From positions 3,170,501-3,234,500 of the forward strand of contig NZ_LJJF01000001.1 in NCBI RefSeq assembly GCF_001625365.1: a stretch of 64,000 nucleotides of DNA, read 5' to 3'. Position 1 is the first letter of the stretch. Each line of letters opens with the position of its first letter. The position numbers and the translations under genes are program-made. Under the pieces are notes generated by a model that worked only from the letters and a program-made list of their open reading frames with translations, had not been told where the DNA came from and did not search any database. Below, piece by piece: positions 58,037 through 64,000 of this stretch. Origin of the DNA: Streptomyces sp. MJM8645 (GTDB taxonomy: Bacteria; Actinomycetota; Actinomycetes; Streptomycetales; Streptomycetaceae).

Positions 58037-59371
58037 CTACGCCGCCGGGTCCGCCCCCAGGAGGGGCACCCGGCGGCGTCCGCCGTCCACCGCCCCCAAC
58101 TCCGCGCCGCCGGTCTCCGGCAGCAGCCACAGGCAGCCCAGCGCCACCACGCCCAACCCCACCAGGTACCAGCCGACCGGCTCCGCCGTCCCGTACGCCT
58201 CCGTCAGCCGCGTCGCCACCAGCGGCGTCGTCGCCCCGCCCACCACGCCGCCCAGGTTGTACGTCAACGCGGCACCCGTGTACCGCACCCGGGTCGGGAA
58301 CAACTCCGGCAGGAACGCCGCCACCGGCCCCATCAGGCACCCCAGCACCACCAGCGCACCCGCCAGCGCCACGAACATCAACGGCCGGCGCACCGTCTCC
58401 AGCAACGGGAACAGCACCAGCGACCACCCCGCCGCCAGACCCGTCGCCCAGCACAGCGTCCGCCGCCGCCCCCACCCGTCACTGCGCGACGCGCTCACCC
58501 ACACCGTCACGCCCATGCCCAGCGCGCCCACCAGCAGCATCACCAACACCAGCGAACTCGCCACCCCGAGCCCGGACGTCGCGTACGCCAACGCGTACGT
58601 CGTGGTCAGGTAGAACAGCGCGTACCCCACGGTGATCGCCCCACAGCCCAGCAGCACCGTGCGCCAGTGCCCGCGCAACACCTCCACCACCGGCGCCCGG
58701 TCCCTCGGCTCGTCCGGCCGGAACAGCGGCGTCTCCTCCAACCGCAGCCGCACGAACAGCCCCACCGCCACCAGCCCCAACGACGCCAGGAACGGCACCC
58801 GCCAGCCCCACTCCCGGAACGCCCGCCCGTCCAGGCCGAGTTGGACCGCCAGGAACACCCCGTTCGCCAACACGAACCCGCTCGTCGGCCCCAACTGCAG
58901 GAACGCCCCGTACCGCCCCCGCCGCCCGGCCGGCGCGTTCTCCGCGATCAGCAGCGCCGCCCCGCCCCACTCCCCGCCCAACCCCACGCCCTGACACACC
59001 CGCAACACCACCAGGGCCACCGGCGCCCACCACCCCCACGACCCGAACCCCGGCAACACCCCCACCGCCGCCGTAGACAGCCCCATCAACAACAGCGACA
59101 CCACCAGCGTCGCCTTCCGCCCCACCCGGTCCCCGAAATGCCCGAACACCACCGCCCCCAGCGGCCGGGCCAAGAACGCCACCGCATACACCGAGAACGC
59201 CGCCAACAGCGCCCCCACCGTGCCCAGTTCAGGAAAGAACACCGACCCGAACACCAAGGCCGCCGCCGTCCCGTACAAAAAGAAGTCGTAGAACTCGATC
59301 GCCGTACCGATCAGCGCCGCAGCCGCCGCACGCCTCAACTGCCCCGCCCGCCGGGCTTCCTCCGCATCCAT
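58037..59371 (-). CDS. MHS-family (metabolite:H+ symporter) MFS transporter
   Basis: The product has 444 residues and 12 membrane segments. The MFS loop motif is GHFGDRVGRKATL, and RVCQGVGLGGEWGGAALLIAENAP is typical of MHS proteins such as ShiA, ProP and KgtP. Substrate is unknown; these take up shikimate, citrate, alpha-ketoglutarate or osmolytes. The IEFYDFFLYGTAAALVF segment is the family N-terminal signature. ATG at 59369-59371 follows AGGGTGG. It is convergent with the WrbA-like gene. Confidence 0.9.
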   Translation of the reverse strand: MDAEEARRAGQLRRAAAAALIGTAIEFYDFFLYGTAAALVFGSVFFPELGTVGALLAAFSVYAVAFLARPLGAVVFGHFGDRVGRKATLVVSLLLMGLSTAAVGVLPGFGSWGWWAPVALVVLRVCQGVGLGGEWGGAALLIAENAPAGRRGRYGAFLQLGPTSGFVLANGVFLAVQLGLDGRAFREWGWRVPFLASLGLVAVGLFVRLRLEETPLFRPDEPRDRAPVVEVLRGHWRTVLLGCGAITVGYALFYLTTTYALAYATSGLGVASSLVLVMLLVGALGMGVTVWVSASRSDGWGRRRTLCWATGLAAGWSLVLFPLLETVRRPLMFVALAGALVVLGCLMGPVAAFLPELFPTRVRYTGAALTYNLGGVVGGATTPLVATRLTEAYGTAEPVGWYLVGLGVVALGCLWLLPETGGAELGAVDGGRRRVPLLGADPAA

Positions 59372-59494
59372 ACCACCACCCTGGACACCAGCCCGCCCCG
59401 CCACCAGCCCCCACCCGAGTGACCCCCGCGCACACCCCCACTCCACGCGCCCCCGGCTCAACACCCGAGGCGCACACCAGCGCAGGCGCCCAGA

Positions 59495-60820
59495 TCACCG
59501 CACGTAAGGGTCCTCCCCCGGCGGCACCACAGGCCGCCCACCCGCCTTCCGCCGCCGCAACACGACGAACACCACACCGGCGACCAGCACCAACCCACCC
59601 ACCACACCGGCCACAACCGGCAACGCACCACCCGAACCAGAGGACTTCTCCGCCCTCGGCTCCACCGACGGCGCCCCCACGGCCACATCACTCGGACTCG
59701 GAGCCGCCGAACTCGGCGAGGGCGCCGAAGTAGAAGTAGCCGACGGGCTCGCAGGCGCGGACGGGCTGGCCGAAGGCACAGTCTCCGCCGCCGGAACCGG
59801 AGACACGTCCGCCGGGCCAGGATCACCAGGGTCCGCCAGAGCGACCCGAGGCCGCACTACGCCATAGCCGACATCGTTGTTGCGGACGGATCCATCAGTC
59901 GGCTTCCCGGCCGTATTGATCAACACCCGCAGAACCTGATTCGCCGACCAATCCTTGTGAATAGACCAGATCAATGCAGCCGAGGCGGACACCAATGCAG
60001 CAGAATCCGAGGTGCCATGACTCTTGCAATAGCCCGTTTTCCCCGTGCAAGCCTCGATCATATCCATGCCAGGAGCTGCAAGGATCACCTGCGACCCCTG
60101 CTGCGACTCCGACGTCGCAATGACGTCGCGACCGACCGCCCCAACTCCAACAACATTGGGGAGCGCACCCGGATATTCAACAAGATTTCCCGACTGGGCA
60201 GAATTCCCGACACTGGAAACTACCAGCGATCCCTTCGCTCGCGCCCAAGCCAGGATGGTATTCAGCTTCGCAACATCTTCAGGGTGAGTCGCGACAGCGG
60301 AAGTGCCCTGAGAAATGTTAATGACCTTGACACCTTGATCGACTGCATAGGTGACGGCCTGGCCAATCTGTCCAAGGAAATCGGCCGAAATCACCGCCCC
60401 ATCGGATCCGTTGGAAATCTTCAACGGTAGGATCTTAGCTCCAGGAGCAAGGCCGTAAGCGCCTTTCCCGCCGTCGGATTTTCCGGACCCAGCAATGAGG
60501 CTGGCCATCTGCGTACCATGCCCCTCCGCATAGGATCCAACGCCACCGGGGCTTCCACTGAAATCCTTACCCGGAATAAACTGCCCCACCAAATCCGGGT
60601 GATCCAACTTGAATCCGCCGTCGATCACTGCGACGGTAACGCTCTCCCCCTTGGAGGTCTTCCACATCTCCGATGCATGCATGGCATCCAAATGCCATTG
60701 ATCCTCGCGGATCGAATCGCCTGCGATCGCCAGTGGTGCCGCCGGACCGGCCATGACGCCCGTCACCAGAAGCGCCGCAGCGAACATTCGCCAACGTGCG
60801 CGTGCGCTCGTCCGCCCCAT
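59495..60820 (-). CDS. Mycosin-type subtilisin protease of a type VII secretion system
   Basis: The product has 441 residues: signal peptide (cleavage near AIAG), S8 domain with Asp in VAVIDGG, His in GHGTQMASL and Ser in HGTSDSAAL, a Pro/Ser linker and a C-terminal helix (ALPVVAGVVGGLVLVAGVVFVVL) with an RRRK anchor. Mycosins stabilise and process T7SS substrates at the membrane. GAGGAG precedes ATG 60820. The N-terminal two thirds (about 59880-60740) is clearly poorer in GC than the rest, and codons such as AAT and ATT are frequent there. Its neighbour upstream is a WXG-like protein, a likely secreted partner. Confidence 0.9.
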   Translation of the reverse strand: MGRTSARARWRMFAAALLVTGVMAGPAAPLAIAGDSIREDQWHLDAMHASEMWKTSKGESVTVAVIDGGFKLDHPDLVGQFIPGKDFSGSPGGVGSYAEGHGTQMASLIAGSGKSDGGKGAYGLAPGAKILPLKISNGSDGAVISADFLGQIGQAVTYAVDQGVKVINISQGTSAVATHPEDVAKLNTILAWARAKGSLVVSSVGNSAQSGNLVEYPGALPNVVGVGAVGRDVIATSESQQGSQVILAAPGMDMIEACTGKTGYCKSHGTSDSAALVSASAALIWSIHKDWSANQVLRVLINTAGKPTDGSVRNNDVGYGVVRPRVALADPGDPGPADVSPVPAAETVPSASPSAPASPSATSTSAPSPSSAAPSPSDVAVGAPSVEPRAEKSSGSGGALPVVAGVVGGLVLVAGVVFVVLRRRKAGGRPVVPPGEDPYVR

Positions 60821-60919
60821 CGCAACTCCTCGTCAATCTCTCCGTCGACCGGGGAGCGTGCCCCGAACAGGTCTGCCCGGCCACCGGGAGAGCCCAGTGA
60901 CCGGGCAGTCGTTGCCGTC

Positions 60920-62599
60920 CTACTCAATCACGTCCGGGTTGCTGTGCGGCGTACCGCTGGTCCAGGTCTCCTCGTCCTCGTAGAGGTAGTCGGCCCGCTT
61001 GCGGCGATCGCGCTCGTTCCGCCCGGAGTGACCCGCCGTTCCAGGGGCCATCATGCCGTTCTGCCCGGAGCGGGCTTCGCCCTCAACGGCTCCCGCAGCA
61101 GCAGCCCGGTTGCGCAGGCCCGTACCACCCGGCGTGAACTCCCCGCCGGCAGCCGGTCCCTTGCGGCCGCCGACCGCCCCTCCTCCAGTCGAGGTCAGGC
61201 CCCGGCCCCGCGAACTGCCGCCCGAACCAACGGCTCCGGAACCACCACCCATCCCCGGATGCATGCCGCCCACACCGCCCGCGCTGCCGGCCGCTCCCGC
61301 CCGCCCCGCCTGGGCCTCGCGCGCGCCGAAGACCGTCCCGCTGGGCAGACCCTGGCTACCACCGGACTTCCCCGGCACCGAGCCGCCGCCGAACGGAGCC
61401 GTACGGGCGGGGATCGAGCCCCCTCCCTTGCCGGAGACGGATCCGCCACCACCCTTGGCCGGGATCGAGCCGCCGCCGCCCCCGGCCGGGAAACCGGTCA
61501 CCGGGCCGCCACCCGGACCACCCGGATATCCCTGGGTACCACCGGGGCCACCCGGGTATCCGGGAATCCCACTCGGACCGTCAGGCGGGAGATTTCCACC
61601 ACCACTGGGGCCGAGCGGGCCGGTCTGACCTGGCAAGGTCGGCACGGTCGGCAGGCTGTCAAGGCCGGTACCGGGACGGTGGACGGGTTCCGACGGCACA
61701 AAGGGATGCGTCGAGGAGCCCGGGTCCACCGGTGTCGGCGGCACCTGGCCACCGTTTCGCGACGGAATTGGGTCAGTGTGGCCTGGTACGAGCGGGCCTT
61801 GCGAACTCGATCCCGGGTTGCGGGGTACGGTCGAGCCGCCACCGTAAGTTCCACCTTGCGGGCTGTAACTCCCTCTGGCAGTAACGCCGCTGCCCGTACG
61901 AGGACTGCGGACGGAACCGCCGTAGCCGCCGTAGCCACCACCCTTTGGGTAATCCGACACATCGTCTCGGCTCTTACTCGCATCCGGCGTACCCGGCAGA
62001 GCCACGTCCCCGAGCCCGGCCAGCTTCGTCGTCGCCGCCTCGTACGCCTGCCCCAGCTTCTCCATCTGGTGGATGGCTTCCTGGTGGGCCTTGTAGACCC
62101 GCTGGGAGGCGGCCACAGCCTCCGTTTCGGTGACCCAGGAACAGTTCTGCTTCTTCATCATGGCGTCGACGGTGGCGGTGGTCGGCCCGGTCGGGGTGAA
62201 GTTGGCGCTCGTGAGCGCCATCTGGTTGGGCACCCCCTGGGTCGAGCGCGCCTTGACGATGTCGACATCGTCGTGTGGCACGTCCGGCACGGCCACCTTG
62301 GCGGTGCTGAGTGCCTCGCCGGCCTGGTGCATGGCGTCGCCGGCGGTTGTGGAGTAGTCACCGAGCAACGCGGCGGACTGCTGCAGGTTGCCTGCCCAGG
62401 TCTTGAAGCTCTCGGCGGCCGGCCCTTCCCAGCTGACGTTGCCGATGTGCGATTTGAGTGCCGCGCCGAGTTCCTTCAGGACGCGGCCGGCCGACTTCAG
62501 CTGGGTGCCGCGACTCAGCACCGTCGTGGGGTCGGTGCTCTGGACCATCTTCTTGAGCTGGGCGTGTCCGACGCCCTCGAAGTTCGTTCCGTCTGCCAC
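60920..62599 (-). CDS. WXG100-like protein with a long Gly-rich tail
   Basis: The product has 559 residues. The first 110 residues form a helical hairpin with W-x-G at the turn (VSWEGPAAESFKTW, about 54-67), the WXG100 pattern; a second helical region (about 140-205) follows. From about 210 to the end it is Gly/Ser/Pro low complexity with repeated GGG, and acidic residues near the C-terminus (YLYEDEETW). This layout fits a PPE/EspB-like substrate of the type VII system. GTG at 62597-62599 follows GGGGAG. It lies upstream of the mycosin on the same strand. Confidence 0.78.
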   Translation of the reverse strand: MADGTNFEGVGHAQLKKMVQSTDPTTVLSRGTQLKSAGRVLKELGAALKSHIGNVSWEGPAAESFKTWAGNLQQSAALLGDYSTTAGDAMHQAGEALSTAKVAVPDVPHDDVDIVKARSTQGVPNQMALTSANFTPTGPTTATVDAMMKKQNCSWVTETEAVAASQRVYKAHQEAIHQMEKLGQAYEAATTKLAGLGDVALPGTPDASKSRDDVSDYPKGGGYGGYGGSVRSPRTGSGVTARGSYSPQGGTYGGGSTVPRNPGSSSQGPLVPGHTDPIPSRNGGQVPPTPVDPGSSTHPFVPSEPVHRPGTGLDSLPTVPTLPGQTGPLGPSGGGNLPPDGPSGIPGYPGGPGGTQGYPGGPGGGPVTGFPAGGGGGSIPAKGGGGSVSGKGGGSIPARTAPFGGGSVPGKSGGSQGLPSGTVFGAREAQAGRAGAAGSAGGVGGMHPGMGGGSGAVGSGGSSRGRGLTSTGGGAVGGRKGPAAGGEFTPGGTGLRNRAAAAGAVEGEARSGQNGMMAPGTAGHSGRNERDRRKRADYLYEDEETWTSGTPHSNPDVIE

Positions 62600-62642
62600 T
62601 ACTTACTCCCCGTTTCCCCGTGAGCGCCCTCGCCGACCACCA

Positions 62643-63167
62643 TCAGAAGCCCTCGCCGCCGGCCCGCGCCGGCGTGGTGCCGCCCGCGTTCTTCGCGACG
62701 GCGTTCTGCGCGGCCGTCGTGTCGTCCTCGTTGGCCGAGTAGTTGCCCGCCGTCGCTGCGACCGCGGTCTTCATCGCCTCGATCTGCGACACGAAGTCCT
62801 TGTGCAGCTTGACGAGCTGGGTGTGCACCTTGTCGTAGGCCGCGGTCAGGGCCGTTGCTTCGGCGAACTCCGCGCTGGCGAAGCTTCCGCCGGTCAGTTT
62901 CTGTTCCTGGAGTTTGTACGGGGCCGCCGGGGAGCCTTCCATGGCCTGGAGCAGGGCTTCGATCTTCTTGGCGAACGCGGTGAGTGTGTCGAGCTCGACC
63001 TTGACGTCCTTCTTGCCGAAGGCGGACACCAGGTCGGCGGCGCTGACGTTCGTCTGCACGGTGCTGACGAGGGGGCCGAACCCCATCATGTGGCTGAGCA
63101 TAAATGGCGTGATGTCACCGGACGTGTCCGGACTGGCCCCCGTGTTCGGTGGAACCTCTCCTGCCAT
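62643..63167 (-). CDS. Small helical protein, probable type VII-associated partner
   Basis: The product has 174 residues. I do not recognise a named domain. Residues 35-150 are predicted helices by pattern (ALLQAMEGSPAAPYKLQEQ and LVKLHKDFVSQIEAM), without a W-x-G turn. The N-terminus is Pro/Thr-rich and the tail Ala/Gly. It overlaps no gene and sits 43 bp upstream of the WXG-like gene, so the two are likely co-transcribed and may pair. The Shine-Dalgarno is GAGAGGTG with a long spacer. Confidence 0.65.
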   Translation of the reverse strand: MAGEVPPNTGASPDTSGDITPFMLSHMMGFGPLVSTVQTNVSAADLVSAFGKKDVKVELDTLTAFAKKIEALLQAMEGSPAAPYKLQEQKLTGGSFASAEFAEATALTAAYDKVHTQLVKLHKDFVSQIEAMKTAVAATAGNYSANEDDTTAAQNAVAKNAGGTTPARAGGEGF

Positions 63168-63506
63168 AGCAGTTCACCTCTCCCCCGTACGGGCGGTGGT
63201 TCGGGGTAACCCCGGGGCCGCCGCTCCGCAACATACCGTCAACTTCTCGGTCGTACAGTGCTGGTCGGTGCACCGCCCGCCCTGGGGGCGGTTTCCGCCT
63301 CCGCAATCGTAGCCACCGCCTCTGTCGGGCTGGCAGGGCCCTTGGCCCGCCTGTGCGGGATCGGTACGAACTTGACACGTGCGGCCCTCGGGGGTGCCGT
63401 GCCGGGCCCCGGTAGACTGGCGTCGCCCGGTTGGACCGGGTACGCCCCCATCTGCCGCGCAATGTCGCACAGCAGCGTCCCCTGGCCGCAGAACGGACGT
63501 GACCTG
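63168..63506. other. Divergent promoter region at the type VII fringe
   Basis: No gene. It separates the type VII-linked genes (minus) from the FUSC-like gene (plus). TTGACA at 63372-63377 and TAGACT at 63413-63418 are visible but 35 bp apart, too far to pair. Confidence 0.4.
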
Positions 63507-64000
63507 ATGCCTGCAGACGAGTCCGCCCCCTCCTGGTGGGCCCGTGCCGCCCGTCCTTCCCGGCCGCCGTTGCCGCTGGCACTGATGGCCCGCGCGGCGG
63601 TGGGCATGGCGGTGCCGCTGGCCGCAGGGCTGCTGGCGCACCGGCTGGATCTGGGGGTGTTCGCCGGTCTGGGCGCGATGCACGCGACGATGAACGACCG
63701 CGCGGAGCCGGGTGGCCTGCGGGTGCCCCGGATCGCGTCGGCGGTGCTGGCTTCGGCACTCGGCATGCTGATCGGCACTTCCCTCCAGCACGTGCACGTT
63801 TCGGCGGTCGCGCTCGGTGCGGCGCTCACGTTCACGGCGTTCGCGTCCGGCGCGCTGAGTGCGACGGGCCCGCGGGGTTCTGCGGCGGGGATGCTGCTGC
63901 TGGTGTCGGCGGCGTTGGGCAGCGGGATGCCGTTGCCGGATCCGTGGTGGGCGGCGGCGCCGATGATGCTGGCGGGTGCCGCGTTCGTGGTGGTGCTGGG
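63507..64000 (+). CDS. FUSC-like aromatic-acid exporter family membrane protein, 5' end
   Basis: Only the first 164 codons are in the window; the frame runs to the edge. After a polar N-terminus (MPADESAPSWWARAARP) come four hydrophobic segments, including LALMARAAVGMAVPLAAG, FAGLGAMHATM and AVALGAALTFTAF. This resembles FUSC/YccS/AaeB-like proteins, which export aromatic acids or support membrane stress tolerance. ATG 63507 with a weak GGACGTGA upstream. The rest lies to the right. Confidence 0.65.
   Translation, partial: MPADESAPSWWARAARPSRPPLPLALMARAAVGMAVPLAAGLLAHRLDLGVFAGLGAMHATMNDRAEPGGLRVPRIASAVLASALGMLIGTSLQHVHVSAVALGAALTFTAFASGALSATGPRGSAAGMLLLVSAALGSGMPLPDPWWAAAPMMLAGAAFVVVL

Noticed and set aside
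59495..62599. A full ESX locus
   Set aside because: No EccB, EccC, EccD or EccE gene is visible in the window; only the mycosin and substrate-like genes are supported.

Overview
The window is a high-GC actinobacterial chromosome segment, most likely from the Streptomycetaceae (Streptomyces or Kitasatospora type). The evidence is strong G/C bias at third codon positions, many GTG starts, a tRNA-Leu(UAA) of the bldA type, a c-di-AMP (ydaO-type) leader before an rpfA-like gene, an SpaA-like repeat protein, and a core gene order (eno-rpfA ... mazG-mfd ... ppc ... pth-rplY-prs-glmU ... desaturase-TetR-tam-tamR-galE) that from memory matches the conserved arm of Streptomyces chromosomes. I see no insertion sequence, prophage, CRISPR array or rRNA.

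Layout. 1-11 kb: end of an SpaA-like repeat protein, metB, msrA, a cupin protein, an L,D-transpeptidase lipoprotein, cystathionine beta-synthase, an SGNH hydrolase and a thiolase. 11-25 kb: a Bax-inhibitor-type membrane protein, tRNA-Leu(UAA), a MacB-like ABC exporter, type II NADH dehydrogenase with a Rex-type operator, the enolase/FtsB-like/DUF501/Ppx run, rpfA behind its riboswitch, and a cytochrome P450. 25-32.6 kb: an SDR-like fragment, mazG, mfd and a DivIVA-like coiled-coil protein. 32.8-40.3 kb: an unusual cluster of toxin-type domains joined to or beside SUKH immunity domains, with a two-gene amino-sugar module inside it. 40-58 kb: an orphan sensor kinase, ppc, pth, rplY, prs, glmU, tRNA-Gln, a fatty-acid desaturase with its TetR regulator, tam/tamR, two LuxR-type regulators, galE, tRNA-Thr, and an HxlR regulator divergent from a WrbA-like flavoprotein. 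58-64 kb: an MHS-type transporter and a type VII secretion fringe (mycosin, a WXG-like Gly-rich protein, a small helical protein), then the start of an FUSC-like membrane protein.

How genes work together. CBS and MetB act in transsulfuration. Enolase, PEP carboxylase, Prs and GlmU feed central metabolism, nucleotides and cell-wall precursors. RpfA and the L,D-transpeptidase remodel peptidoglycan. Several control points can be read directly: Rex at ndh, TamR sites between tam and tamR, a palindrome before the desaturase-TetR pair, an inverted repeat between HxlR and its target, a DasR-like palindrome near ppc, and a c-di-AMP leader at rpfA. About ten genes lack a Shine-Dalgarno and carry a -10-like hexamer 6-7 nt before the start codon, consistent with leaderless transcripts.

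The most interesting part is 32.8-40.3 kb. It encodes a WHH (HNH/EndoVII) nuclease-like domain fused to SMI1/KNR4, an Imm35-like/Pro-rich/deaminase-like/SUKH-4 fusion, and a free YwqJ-type deaminase followed by a SUKH-3 protein. None has a visible secretion signal.
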